DNA of 64,000 nucleotides from Bacilli bacterium (GTDB taxonomy: Bacteria; Bacillota_I; Bacilli_A; RF39; UBA660), in NCBI GenBank assembly GCA_017450205.1, contig JAFSVF010000017.1, positions 33,902 through 97,901 of the forward strand, written 5' to 3'. Position 1 is the first letter of the stretch. Each line of letters begins with the position of its first letter. The notes beneath the pieces were generated by a model. The model was given only the letters and a program-made list of their open reading frames with translations. It ran no database searches and was not told the origin of the DNA. Positions 35,109 to 43,898 of the stretch are shown here, in pieces. Position numbers and translations under genes: made by a program.

Positions 35109-36731
35109 ATGGAAAAAGTTTATATATTTGGACATAAAAATCCTGATACTGATTCAATTTGTTCATCTATTGCTTTATCGTATCTAAAAAATGAATTAGG
35201 GATGAATACTGAACCAAGAAGACTAAGTGATATCAGTCCAGAAACTCAATTCGCTTTAGATAAATTTAAAGTTGAAGCTCCAGAGTATTTAAATGATGTA
35301 AAAGTTAAAATTAAAGATGTTAAATATAACAAAAATTATATGATTAATGAAAACAAAACAATTTTTGAAGCGTATAGTTTAATGAACCAATATGCATTTA
35401 CTGGAGTTCCTTTAGTAGATGATAATAAAAAGTTTGTTGGATATGTTTCTTTAAAAGAAATAGCATATGATATGATCTATAATGAATCTATAAAGATTGA
35501 TACTCCATTTGAAAACTTATTAAGTGTTTTAAATGTATCAGATTATTTACAATTTGATGATTTCATCTCTGGTTATGCTCATGCTGCTACATTTGATGAT
35601 GTAACATTCATTAGAGATATTCCATTAGATGAAGAATCAATTCTAATCGTAGGTGATAGAGAATCTATCATTAATCATGCATTAAATAAAAAAGTTAAAA
35701 TGATTATTTTAGTTAAAAATAGAAAATTAACTAAAGAACAAAGAGAACTTGCTAAGAAGAATCATGTAAATGTATTAGTTTCATCTAAATCTAGTTTCAA
35801 GATTGCAAGACTTTTATGTTTAGCTAATCCAATCAAGTCAATTAAGAGAAATGAAAAGATTATAACATTTAATGCTAATGATTACTTAACTGATTTCGAA
35901 GAAGCAACTAGTAAAGTAAAGCATACTAATTATCCAATTGTTAACAATAATGGATTATGTTTAGGTATGTTAAGAACTATTGATGCTCATGAAATAACAA
36001 GAAAGAAAGTTATCTTAGTAGACCATAATATGTTTAATCAATCAGCTACTGGATTAAATGAAGCAAATATCTTAGAAATAATTGACCATCATAATATTGG
36101 TGATATTATTACATCTAATCCAATTAACTTTAGAAATATGGCATTAGGATCTTGTTGTAGTATAGTTTACTATTTATATAAAGAAACTAATGCAAAGATT
36201 CCTAAACATATCGCTGGTATGTTATTAAGTGGTATTTTATCAGATACTTTAGTATTAAAGAGTCCAACTACAACTGCAAATGATAAGTTAATTGCAAAAG
36301 ACTTGGCTTCAATTGCAAAAGTAGATTTAAATAAATATGGAATGGAACTTCTAGAAAGTGGTATTTCAATTGAAGGTTTATCTGCAAGAGATATTATATT
36401 TAGAGATTTCAAAACATATAACATTGGTGATGAATCGATGGTAGTAGGACAAGTATTCACAACTGACTTTGGTGGGTTTAAATCTGTCAAAGAAGATATT
36501 ATAAAAGCGCTAGATGAAGAACAAGAACATCATGGATATAAGATTTGTGCATTATTCGTAACAAATATTATTACTAACGACTCCAATGTATTGTATTCTA
36601 CTAGATCAAAAGAACTAATTAGAATAGCATACGGTCTTCAAGAAATTGAAGAAGGACAATTACTAAAAGGAGTCATGAGTAGAAAGAAACAAATGGTGCC
36701 AAACTTAATGTCTGTAATTGACCATAGTTAA
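35109..36731 (+). CDS. CBS-domain manganese-dependent inorganic pyrophosphatase
   Basis: Family II PPase hydrolyses pyrophosphate to phosphate. The 540-residue protein has the split DHH core: GHKNPDTDSICSSIA at the N-terminus, then a regulatory insert with two CBS-type segments (ENKTIFEAYSLMNQYAFTGV; HTNYPIVNNNGLCLGML) separated by a DRTGG-type domain (VGDRESIINHAL), then LVDHNM, EIIDHHNIGD and the DHHA2 part SRKKQMVP. This is the CBS-PPase type of clostridia, inhibited or activated by adenine nucleotides including Ap4A. GGGTG precedes ATG 35109. Confidence 0.93.
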   Translation: MEKVYIFGHKNPDTDSICSSIALSYLKNELGMNTEPRRLSDISPETQFALDKFKVEAPEYLNDVKVKIKDVKYNKNYMINENKTIFEAYSLMNQYAFTGVPLVDDNKKFVGYVSLKEIAYDMIYNESIKIDTPFENLLSVLNVSDYLQFDDFISGYAHAATFDDVTFIRDIPLDEESILIVGDRESIINHALNKKVKMIILVKNRKLTKEQRELAKKNHVNVLVSSKSSFKIARLLCLANPIKSIKRNEKIITFNANDYLTDFEEATSKVKHTNYPIVNNNGLCLGMLRTIDAHEITRKKVILVDHNMFNQSATGLNEANILEIIDHHNIGDIITSNPINFRNMALGSCCSIVYYLYKETNAKIPKHIAGMLLSGILSDTLVLKSPTTTANDKLIAKDLASIAKVDLNKYGMELLESGISIEGLSARDIIFRDFKTYNIGDESMVVGQVFTTDFGGFKSVKEDIIKALDEEQEHHGYKICALFVTNIITNDSNVLYSTRSKELIRIAYGLQEIEEGQLLKGVMSRKKQMVPNLMSVIDHS

Positions 36732-36737
36732 GATAAT

Positions 36738-37139
36738 ATGAATGAAGAAGATAATAAAGTAACGAGAATAACTGTTGATTTATCAACAACTGTTAAACCA
36801 ATAGCTATTAGTGAGGAAGATGCACAAAAGAAACTTGAGAAAGATAATAAAACTCAAGCACAATTTAAGGATGATTCAATTGAAGAACCAACACAAGAAA
36901 ATGTAACTACATATAATGGTAGACAGTTAAATGATACTCAAGCTCATGCAATTGTTAATATGCAAGAGGTAAATAAATCATTTAACCAAGAGTCTTTTAA
37001 CAAAGCAAATGTTACTATGGATACGCAAACACCTGAGGAAAGAAGTAAACAAGCAGTAATAATTTTAGGGATTATAATAGCAATCATAGTATTAATTCTT
37101 CTAATTGAATTACCTGGAGTAATTAAAAATTTAAGATAA
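36738..37139 (+). CDS. Tail-anchored protein of unknown function
   Basis: A 133-residue hydrophilic protein ending in one membrane helix (AVIILGIIIAIIVLILLIEL) and a four-residue basic end, so most of it faces the cytoplasm. The soluble part is low in hydrophobic residues and rich in Asn, Gln, Glu and Thr, likely disordered. It lies 6 nt after the pyrophosphatase gene, sharing its transcript. Confidence 0.6.
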   Translation: MNEEDNKVTRITVDLSTTVKPIAISEEDAQKKLEKDNKTQAQFKDDSIEEPTQENVTTYNGRQLNDTQAHAIVNMQEVNKSFNQESFNKANVTMDTQTPEERSKQAVIILGIIIAIIVLILLIELPGVIKNLR

Positions 37140-37160
37140 GAAATATTTCTTATCTTTTTT
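37133..37160 (+). terminator. Intrinsic terminator
   Basis: AAGATAAGAAA and TTTCTTATCTT (37133-37156) form a perfect palindrome overlapping the stop codon, then TTTT. Confidence 0.85.
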
Positions 37161-37175
37161 CATTCTTGTGGTGAT

Positions 37176-37204
37176 TTGCGTTTTTTAGTAAAATATGCTA
37201 TACT
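37176..37204 (+). promoter_or_regulatory. Promoter of RNA C
   Basis: TTGCGT (37176-37181), 17 nt, TATACT (37199-37204). The predicted start is about 37210, exactly where the first paired strand of RNA C begins. Confidence 0.8.
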
Positions 37205-37209
37205 TTAGT

Positions 37210-37722
37210 CATGTGTGGAGCATTATGCTAGTCATTATACTATTTGAAGGTGGGGCTAAAAATCCATCAATTGTCGAATGACACTTTACACACATGCTTG
37301 TTCTGCCCAAGTTCGGGTGTGTGAGTAATTTAAATCTCAAGGATATTCTAAAATGGCATTTAGATGATCTCCTTCTGATGCGTCACTTAATAATTTAAAG
37401 AGTAATATAATAACGTACATGATGTGAGTGTTAATGAGGGATTAGTACTATGAAATCATTAATGCAAAAGCATATAAGAATAGTCACTTTTGTTAGGGAA
37501 AACCTCTAGCGTGTAAATACCATAGGTATTAAGGTACGGACTAAGTGGTAATCGAGGAACTACATTGGTAACGAGTAGTCTTTCAAACCAAGGCGAAAGC
37601 ACTTAAGAGTAATCTTAAGCTTTGAAAGGAGAAATTCACCTCGACCTAAGCCGTAAAATTGATTTGTGGTATTCCATACAAATAAACTTTAATTACGGGG
37701 AAAGACGAATTAAAGTTTTTTT
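37210..37722 (+). ncRNA. Large structured non-coding RNA (RNA C)
   Basis: A 513 nt unit with its own promoter and terminator and no plausible gene. The first domain is closed by CATGTGTG with CACACATG about 90 nt later. A 3' domain is a clear multi-branch: TACGG/CCGTA (37535/37651), TCGAGG/CCTCGA (37552/37639), inside which lie ACTAC/GTAGT (37559/37574) and CTTTCAAA/TTTGAAAG (37580/37621), the latter holding CTTAAG/CTTAAG (37602/37614). TTAATGA/TCATTAA pairs in the middle. It is less AT-rich than its surroundings. Conserved motifs of RNase P, tmRNA, 6S and group II introns are absent. Confidence 0.8.
37685..37722 (+). terminator. Terminator of RNA C
   Basis: AACTTTAATT (37685-37694) pairs perfectly with AATTAAAGTT (37708-37717) around a 13 nt G-rich loop, then TTTTT. 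Confidence 0.9.
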
Positions 37723-37762
37723 ATGCAATAAATTTGGTATAATTAATATAGGGTGAGAATAA

Positions 37763-38284
37763 ATGAAGAAAGATAATTGGATTTTAACCATATTTTTAAT
37801 TACATTTGTATTATCAATTGTATTCAGTACTTTATCTAATGTTATAACATTAAAAGCAAATAATATTGTACTTGGAATACTTCTTATATGTGTAATAATC
37901 TTAGGTATTATATTTGATATGATTGGAACATCAGCTATTAGTGCTGAAGAATCTACTTTTCACGCACTTAATTCTAAAAAGATTAAAGCAGGTAAAGTTG
38001 GATTATTTATAGTTAAGAATGGATCAAAAATATCATCAGTATGTAATGATGTAGTAGGAGATGTATCAGGAATCATTTCTGGTTCTATCGGAGCAGTCTT
38101 AGCTGTTTCTATATCAACTACATTTGGACTTAATTCTACTCTAATAAGTGTTGCACTAGCAGCTTTAATTTCTTCCTTTACAGTTGGTGGAAAAGCAATA
38201 TTTAAGCCAATTGCTATTAAAAATGCTAATAATATAATTATAAGTATATCTAAAATATTAAGTATTTTTAAAAGGGGAAAATAA
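37763..38284 (+). CDS. Small polytopic membrane protein
   Basis: A 173-residue protein with about four hydrophobic segments. The stretch IIFDMIGTSAISAEESTFHAL resembles, weakly, the membrane (DUF21) part of CNNM/HlyC-type proteins, but no CBS domain follows. Function unknown. GGGTGAGAAT precedes the ATG. Its last base is shared with the ATG of the SDR gene, so they form an operon. Confidence 0.55.
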   Translation: MKKDNWILTIFLITFVLSIVFSTLSNVITLKANNIVLGILLICVIILGIIFDMIGTSAISAEESTFHALNSKKIKAGKVGLFIVKNGSKISSVCNDVVGDVSGIISGSIGAVLAVSISTTFGLNSTLISVALAALISSFTVGGKAIFKPIAIKNANNIIISISKILSIFKRGK

Positions 38285-39036
38285 TGAAAGCACTTATTAC
38301 TGGAGCATCTTCTGGAATTGGAAGAGAAATTGCAAAATATTTAGATGAACTTGGATATAATACTATCCTAGTTGCAAGAAGAGAAGATAGATTAAAAGAA
38401 CTATCTAAAGAATTAAAGAATCAGTCAGAAATTATTACTTTAGACGTATCAAAACAAGATGATGTATATAAGTTAATTGATATTACCAGTGATGAAGATA
38501 TTGATATTCTAATTAATAATGCAGGATTTGGTCTATTTGGTGATTTTGATAAAACTGACTTAAATAGAGAATTAGAAATGATTGATGTTAATATTAAAGC
38601 AGTTCATATTTTAACAAAAGAATTCTTGATAAGAATGAAAAAGAAAAATAAAGGATATATCTTAAACGTGGCATCATCAGCAGGTTTCTTAGCAGGTCCT
38701 TATCTAAGTACTTATTATGCTACTAAAAATTATGTACTTAAATTAACTGAGGCAATAAATGAAGAATTGAGAGTAGCTAAGTCAAATGTACATATCAGTG
38801 CTTTATGTCCTGGACCAGTTGATACTGAATTCAATAAAGTAGCTAAAGGAACATTTAAAACAAAGCCTTTAACTCCAAGATATGTTGGTAGATATGCCGT
38901 TGATAAAATGTTTAAAAATAAAATGATTATAATACCTGGAACAGCATTAAAATTAGGTAAATTCTTTATGAGATTTGTACCTGAAAGACTACTTTTAAGT
39001 TTCATATATAATTATCAAAAAAATAAAACTAAATAA
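38284..39036 (+). CDS. Short-chain dehydrogenase/reductase
   Basis: A 250-residue classical SDR. The cofactor motif TGASSGIG is at residue 6, INNAGFGLFG follows, and the catalytic set is Ser in ASSAGFLAG, Tyr and Lys in YYATKNY; CPGPVDTEF is the usual PG motif. The Arg-Arg after the second strand (ARREDR) suggests NADP(H). This closely resembles the DltE/YqjQ-type SDRs of Firmicutes. The substrate is unknown. Confidence 0.9.
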   Translation: MKALITGASSGIGREIAKYLDELGYNTILVARREDRLKELSKELKNQSEIITLDVSKQDDVYKLIDITSDEDIDILINNAGFGLFGDFDKTDLNRELEMIDVNIKAVHILTKEFLIRMKKKNKGYILNVASSAGFLAGPYLSTYYATKNYVLKLTEAINEELRVAKSNVHISALCPGPVDTEFNKVAKGTFKTKPLTPRYVGRYAVDKMFKNKMIIIPGTALKLGKFFMRFVPERLLLSFIYNYQKNKTK

Positions 39037-39135
39037 ATTTATGTGACAAGTAATTTAAAAAAATGCAACAAAAGGTCTTGATTGATGATATAATATAATT
39101 ACAAAATAGAGGTCTAGTTAATCGGAGGGGATAGA

Positions 39136-39363
39136 ATGGCTAAGAACATTAATATATATGAACATGATGATTTAAAGACTCTTGAACTATCATCAGATAT
39201 ATGTCAAATGCTTAGAGATCAAGGGTTAAGCACCGTTGGAGATGTGTGGATACTTAATAGAAAAAAACTAAAGGCCATGGGATTTAAAGATTCTGATATC
39301 AAAATCATAATCATTAAGTTACAACTATTAGGTTTAGATTTAAACAAAAAAATATACAATTAA
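39136..39363 (+). CDS. Stand-alone RNA polymerase alpha-CTD-like HhH protein
   Basis: A 75-residue protein. LELSSDICQMLRDQGLSTVGDVW followed by RKKLKAMGFKDSDIKIIIIK and LQLLGLDL has the helix pattern of the alpha C-terminal domain of RNA polymerase (LxLSVRxxNxLxxxGIxTxGDL...). It lacks the N-terminal assembly domain, so it could contact DNA or activators as a free domain. GGAGGGG precedes the ATG, with a TATAAT about 50 nt upstream. Identification is by eye. Confidence 0.55.
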   Translation: MAKNINIYEHDDLKTLELSSDICQMLRDQGLSTVGDVWILNRKKLKAMGFKDSDIKIIIIKLQLLGLDLNKKIYN

Positions 39364-39387
39364 GCATTAATTTAATGCTTTTTTTGT
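39362..39387 (+). terminator. Intrinsic terminator
   Basis: AAGCATTA (39362-39369) pairs with TAATGCTT (39373-39380), then TTTTT. Confidence 0.85.
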
Positions 39388-39456
39388 GTTTTATTTTACA
39401 TATCATCATGTTATAATGTAGGTAATAATAGTGAATAGAAAATAGGGATGATGTGT

Positions 39457-42114
39457 ATGGCAATAAGCATTGATGATTTTAGAAAGTCTCTAAATGAAGG
39501 TCTTTCTAGAGATTTAGTTCAAGAAATAATAACAAAGTATGAAAACTTTGATTTTTCTAGTGTAAATACAAACAATGGATCAAAGTTAAGAGAAATAGAT
39601 GCTTATGACGAAGAAAACATATCTAAATTTAATTTTGAAGATTTAAAATATTTTCTAAATAATAGACTAAAAACAGACTATTTAGTAAGTAGAGGAGCTT
39701 ATTTAAAAACATTTGGCTCTGAACCAGAAGAACAAAAAAGAATAATTGCCGATGTATCAAAAATACTTAAAAATTCACTATATTCAAGACCAAATACATT
39801 AACAATTTCTAGTAAAGTTATTCTAGATAATCCTCAAAGAGATGAAGCAAGTCATTTATTAGTTATTAATACAGATTCTTCTTCAATAATTTCTATTGTT
39901 AATTCACTATATGAACAATTTTCTAAATTAGACATTCCTTTTGAAATTGAAATTCCTAAAACAAATGAAATGAATAGTGGTACAACTGAACCAATTAAGT
40001 TACATGTAACAACTATGGATTTAGAAAGTACCATCAATGTAATTAATAAACTAGATAAAGTTTATAAAGATAAAATTAAAAAACCAAATATGTTTGCAGC
40101 TAATGTTCAAAATACATTTGGTTATGATTCTCTAATAGATATTAATGGAACAAGAGCAAGTGATGTTCTTGGTTCTGCAATTGTTAAAGCTATAGATGCT
40201 ACTTTAGTAGACCTTGGAAAAGATAAAAAAATAGATGATTCATCTATCGTAGATTATTTAAAGAATGCTACAAACAAGGATGAAGCAAGACAAAAAGCTA
40301 TTAAAACTATTAAAGTAGATTATCCAAATATTATTGAACCAGTATTACTAGCAACAGTAAAAAAAATTGAAGAAGAAAAATTAGCAATTAATCCAAATCA
40401 AGTATTCTTATCAGAAATGGCAGCTAGTGAATTAAATGTAGAATTTGGCGTATTCGAAGATGAAATTACAAATGTAAATGAAATAATCGAAGAAAATGAA
40501 GAAACTAAAACAAATAACGTTATTAAAGAAGCAGCTGCATCAGTAGCTACAAACGTTAAGTCTGGTATTATTTCTATAAAAGATTTATTTGCTAATCAAT
40601 ATATTCAACCAGCTGTAACTTTTGGTGCTGAATCAATTGAAAAAATTAGTGAAGAAGCAAATAGTCTTGATCAAAGTGATTCATTAAAAGTTGAGAATCC
40701 AACTGTAACAGTTATTGAACCACTTCCAAAAGCAGAAGAATTACAAGAATTAAATGAAAAACAATTAGATACATTAAATGAAGATATAAAACCAGTATTC
40801 ACTGGAGAAGAAACTTCTGAAATGGCATTACCTGGAGAAGAAGGTTATGTTCAAACTTCAACACCAGTTGTAGCGCCAACAATAGATGCTGCTCCTGTTA
40901 TTGTTAATCCAGAAGTTGCTCCAACAACTTTAGTTGGTGAAGAAATTCCAACTGGTGAAACACCAGCTACTGTAGTAGAAGAAACTCCTACACAAGCAGT
41001 AGTAGATCAACCTGTAAGTGTTCAAGAACCAGTTGTTGAACCACAAATAATTGAACAACCAACATTAGCTAATACAGAATCTGATGTACTTGATATAAAA
41101 ATACCAGAATTACCTGATATTGCTAATGCAGAAAATAATGTTGTGGAAGAACCAGTTGCAGTTGAAGGACCAACTATAGCTGAAGAGCCTGGTATAATTG
41201 AACAACCTGTTACACAAGAGGTTAGTCCAGTTGAACAAGTAGAAGTAACTCCAATTGTTGCACCTGCTGTAGATCAAGCACCAATTGCTGTTCAACCAGA
41301 AATTGTTACTGAACAAGCACCAGCAGTAGAAACTGAAATTGTTGCTCCAATTGAGCCAGTTCAAGCAGTTGCTCCAGTTGAAGATTTAGAAAAAACACAA
41401 ATTGTACCAACTATTGAGCCAGAAAAAGTACAAGAACAAGAATTACCTTCAGGAATTAAGGAAGTTATAACTCCAGAAGTTAATCCAGTTCCTGAGTTTG
41501 TAAAACCTCCTGAAGAAATATTTGCTCCAACAAAAGAAGAGCAAGATTTACAAAATGAGATAGATACAGCTTTAAATAATGTACAAAATGCTGAAGTTGA
41601 TACAAGAACAATTGAAATACCAACTGAAGAAATAAAAGAAGAAAATGATGATATTCTAAGTGCTATTAATAGTAATTTAGATGTTCCAGATAGTTCTAAA
41701 TTATCTACTGAAGAAAAGATTTCTATGGTAGCTGATTCATTCACTAAAACACCAGCAGTAGATCCAGCTAGACAAGCTATTATTGATAAATATAATGGTA
41801 TATTTATTGATAATCAAGTTTTAGATTTTAGAATTAAAGATCAAAATAATGAAGAAATTATAAAAGAAGATGGAACACCATATACTTTCTTGGATTATCT
41901 AGAAGATAACCATGTTCTAGAAAATATTGATTTAAATGCTAAATACAATATTAAAGATAATCCAAATATAGATGAGGTAGATGGAAAGAACTTTATAAGA
42001 GAATTTGTTATTTCAAATGCCGTTAATGGTAATAGATCAATTCAAGAAATAATGGATTGGTATGTTTCAGACAAACCAAAGAAAAAAGGCTTATTTGGAT
42101 TAGGTAAAAAGTAG
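39457..42114 (+). CDS. Large acidic protein with Pro/Val/Glu-rich low-complexity half
   Basis: A protein of 885 residues without signal or membrane segment. Residues 1-350 look folded and helical. From about 400 to 700 the sequence is a long irregular run of Pro, Val, Glu, Gln, Ala and Thr with recurring short units such as VAPT, IEQP and VEEP, likely extended. A second folded domain (about 750-870) ends in KPKKKGLFGLGKK, a short tail seen on some scaffold proteins. I recognise no family. ATG 39457 is chosen over two in-frame ATGs because AGGG lies 9-12 nt before it. Confidence 0.6.
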   Translation: MAISIDDFRKSLNEGLSRDLVQEIITKYENFDFSSVNTNNGSKLREIDAYDEENISKFNFEDLKYFLNNRLKTDYLVSRGAYLKTFGSEPEEQKRIIADVSKILKNSLYSRPNTLTISSKVILDNPQRDEASHLLVINTDSSSIISIVNSLYEQFSKLDIPFEIEIPKTNEMNSGTTEPIKLHVTTMDLESTINVINKLDKVYKDKIKKPNMFAANVQNTFGYDSLIDINGTRASDVLGSAIVKAIDATLVDLGKDKKIDDSSIVDYLKNATNKDEARQKAIKTIKVDYPNIIEPVLLATVKKIEEEKLAINPNQVFLSEMAASELNVEFGVFEDEITNVNEIIEENEETKTNNVIKEAAASVATNVKSGIISIKDLFANQYIQPAVTFGAESIEKISEEANSLDQSDSLKVENPTVTVIEPLPKAEELQELNEKQLDTLNEDIKPVFTGEETSEMALPGEEGYVQTSTPVVAPTIDAAPVIVNPEVAPTTLVGEEIPTGETPATVVEETPTQAVVDQPVSVQEPVVEPQIIEQPTLANTESDVLDIKIPELPDIANAENNVVEEPVAVEGPTIAEEPGIIEQPVTQEVSPVEQVEVTPIVAPAVDQAPIAVQPEIVTEQAPAVETEIVAPIEPVQAVAPVEDLEKTQIVPTIEPEKVQEQELPSGIKEVITPEVNPVPEFVKPPEEIFAPTKEEQDLQNEIDTALNNVQNAEVDTRTIEIPTEEIKEENDDILSAINSNLDVPDSSKLSTEEKISMVADSFTKTPAVDPARQAIIDKYNGIFIDNQVLDFRIKDQNNEEIIKEDGTPYTFLDYLEDNHVLENIDLNAKYNIKDNPNIDEVDGKNFIREFVISNAVNGNRSIQEIMDWYVSDKPKKKGLFGLGKK

Positions 42115-42132
42115 GATTTTTCCTACTTTTTT
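42106..42132 (+). terminator. Intrinsic terminator
   Basis: AAAAAGTAGGA (42106-42116) pairs with TCCTACTTTTT (42121-42131) around TTTT; overlaps the stop codon. Confidence 0.85.
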
Positions 42133-42188
42133 AATTGAAATAATTATTATCTTAATGTAATATATGTAATATTAAGGAAGAGATAATT

Positions 42189-43067
42189 ATGAGCAAAGAA
42201 AAAATAATAAATGATTTAAATGAAATTTTTACTAGTCTTAAGTATTATAAATCCCCATTAGATTATGAAATAGCAAGTTCTCTTTTAGATAAAAGTCTAA
42301 TTATTAATGACTTAGATGAATTATTTAAAGATAAGAAAAGTATTGATGAAGAAGAAATAAATTTAATGACAAATAATGAAATATTTAAAGATGTTATTAA
42401 ATTATATTTAATAAGAAATAATATAAAAACTTATAAAGATGAAAGATTATCTTTAGATGATTTGGATATCAATCAAAGAATATCTAAAGAAAATATATCT
42501 AAGCATGTTAAATTTACTGATGAAGAAATTGAAATACTTCTTAGTGATTTAACAAGACAAAATAGAGAAGTTATAATGAATGCAGAATTAAACTATGTTT
42601 TTGATAAAACATTATCTATCGTAAATAATGAATATATTTTTGAAGAGTTATTAGCAGATGCTATCGAAGTATTACTTTCATCTATATATCGTTATAATAA
42701 AGAAAAACATAATAGTTTCAAAGAATATTTAACTTATAATTTAGAAACAGCTCTAAATAGAAAGCAACTAAGTTATATACATAACCATGTAAATGTAGAT
42801 GATGATACAATCGTAGTAGATAAATATGATGAAATAGTTACTGATAAAATTTTAAATAAAGAAAAGTTAGATAACATATTTAACAAAACAAATATTTCTT
42901 CATTAGAAAGAGATATAATCGAATACCTTTATGGTATAAAAGATGGTATAAGACATTCTGAAGAAGAAGCAGCTTTAGAATATAAAATGAATAAAATATC
43001 TATTATGCAAATAAAGAGTCTTACTTTATCTAAACTTCATAATACAATAAAAAAGAAATCTAAATAG
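42189..43067 (+). CDS. Divergent sigma-70-like protein
   Basis: A 292-residue protein with no annotation-grade match, but two parts look like sigma factor regions. FEELLADAIEVLLSSIYRYN (about residue 160) followed by HNSFKEYLTYNLETALNR has the pattern of region 2 (DLxQEGxxGLxxAxxRFD...FxxYAxxxIRxAI). Near the C-terminus, LERDIIEYLYGIKDGIRHSE then AALEYKM...QIKSLTLSKLH mimics region 4 with its helix-turn-helix. The N-terminal 130 residues are unassigned. If correct it is an alternative sigma factor; it follows the large acidic protein gene. Confidence 0.5.
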   Translation: MSKEKIINDLNEIFTSLKYYKSPLDYEIASSLLDKSLIINDLDELFKDKKSIDEEEINLMTNNEIFKDVIKLYLIRNNIKTYKDERLSLDDLDINQRISKENISKHVKFTDEEIEILLSDLTRQNREVIMNAELNYVFDKTLSIVNNEYIFEELLADAIEVLLSSIYRYNKEKHNSFKEYLTYNLETALNRKQLSYIHNHVNVDDDTIVVDKYDEIVTDKILNKEKLDNIFNKTNISSLERDIIEYLYGIKDGIRHSEEEAALEYKMNKISIMQIKSLTLSKLHNTIKKKSK

Positions 43068-43077
43068 ATTTCTTTTT
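43051..43077 (+). terminator. Intrinsic terminator
   Basis: AAGAAATCT (43053-43061) pairs with AGATTTCTT (43066-43074) around AAAT, then TTT; includes the stop codon. Confidence 0.7.
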
Positions 43078-43080
43078 AAA

Positions 43081-43344
43081 TTACATAAATGTTAATAATA
43101 ATCCCCATATAAGAACGAATATTCCACCAACTATTAATATCCATCCATATGGTAGAATAAAAATACCTGAAATAATTAAGAATATAGCTAATGCCATAAA
43201 TAATACTAAGAAAACACCATTAGAAACTTTTCTAGATTCTTTTTCTTTTCTAGCTCTTTCATAATCAGTAAAATCATAATCCATATGTTTTATTCTTTTT
43301 TCAATTTTTCTTTCAATATCTGTTTTTATATTATTACTTCTCAT
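43081..43344 (-). CDS. Small two-helix membrane protein
   Basis: An 87-residue protein with a charged N-terminal half (RKIEKRIKHMDYDFTDYERA) and two closely spaced membrane helices (about 45-63 and 68-86). No family recognised. It lies 72 nt downstream of the MraZ-like gene on the same strand but after its terminator hairpin. Confidence 0.55.
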   Translation of the reverse strand: MRSNNIKTDIERKIEKRIKHMDYDFTDYERARKEKESRKVSNGVFLVLFMALAIFLIISGIFILPYGWILIVGGIFVLIWGLLLTFM

Positions 43345-43394
43345 ACTCTCACTACCTTAAATTAAATATAATATAAAATTCAATATTTGTAAAT

Positions 43395-43430
43395 TAAAAA
43401 AGAAGTTAAATTAGTTTTAACCTCTTTTTC
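43395..43430 (-). terminator. Intrinsic terminator (minus)
   Basis: On the minus strand GAGGTTAA pairs with TTAACTTC (43418-43425 and 43402-43409, with wobble) and a U tract follows from the A run at 43395-43400. It overlaps the stop of the MraZ-like gene. Confidence 0.65.
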
Positions 43431-43815
43431 TATATAATTCAGGATAAGAAAAGTCACCATATAAAATAACTCTGTCTCCAGCTCCTTGTAATTCAACATT
43501 TTTATCATTAAAGTGTAAGTTATCAGATAAATTAATTCTATTACTCTTATCAACAGTAGTTTCTACAAGAACTCCTTCACAGAAAGTTCTAAATTCAGCT
43601 AATAATTCTTTTCTCATGTTTATATCTTGAATTTCATCTATTTTATCAACATATTCTTCCAAAATAACGCTTGAATAAATCAATAATCTATTACCATCAG
43701 GAACAACAACTAGTTTATCTCCTGCATCTGCACATGTAAATTTAGGTAATCTCAATCTATTTTTTTCATCAATGTTGGTAGATGAATAACCAACTAAAAC
43801 TTTATCACCAAACAT
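43417..43815 (-). CDS. MraZ-like double AbrB-fold regulator
   Basis: A 132-residue protein with two SpoVT-AbrB-like halves: NIDEKNRLRLPKFTCADAGD in the first and TTVDKSNRINLSDNLHF in the second, each ending in a beta strand (LVVVPDGNRLLIYSS; GAGDRVILYGD). This is the MraZ arrangement, but the exact DXXXR motifs are altered (DEKNRLRLP, DKSNRINLS). MraZ normally heads the division/cell-wall cluster with rsmH; here it stands alone. GGGGGG lies 5-8 nt upstream of the start. Confidence 0.65.
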   Translation of the reverse strand: MFGDKVLVGYSSTNIDEKNRLRLPKFTCADAGDKLVVVPDGNRLLIYSSVILEEYVDKIDEIQDINMRKELLAEFRTFCEGVLVETTVDKSNRINLSDNLHFNDKNVELQGAGDRVILYGDFSYPELYRKRG

Positions 43816-43898
43816 AAATAATTCCCCCCATACATTTTTATTTTAACATAATCTATCATTGGTCTCAATTAAATGTTATTATTAGTATAGGTGATAAT

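Noticed and set aside
37210..37722. RNA C as RNase P, tmRNA or group II intron
   Set aside because: It lacks GAGGAAAGTCC and ACAGAA (RNase P), a tRNA-like end with CCA (tmRNA), and a domain V hairpin or reverse transcriptase (group II intron).
41110..41744. Two minus-strand frames of 84 and 127 residues
   Set aside because: They are shadows of the Pro/Val/Glu-rich coding region, whose composition keeps the opposite strand open; no RBS.
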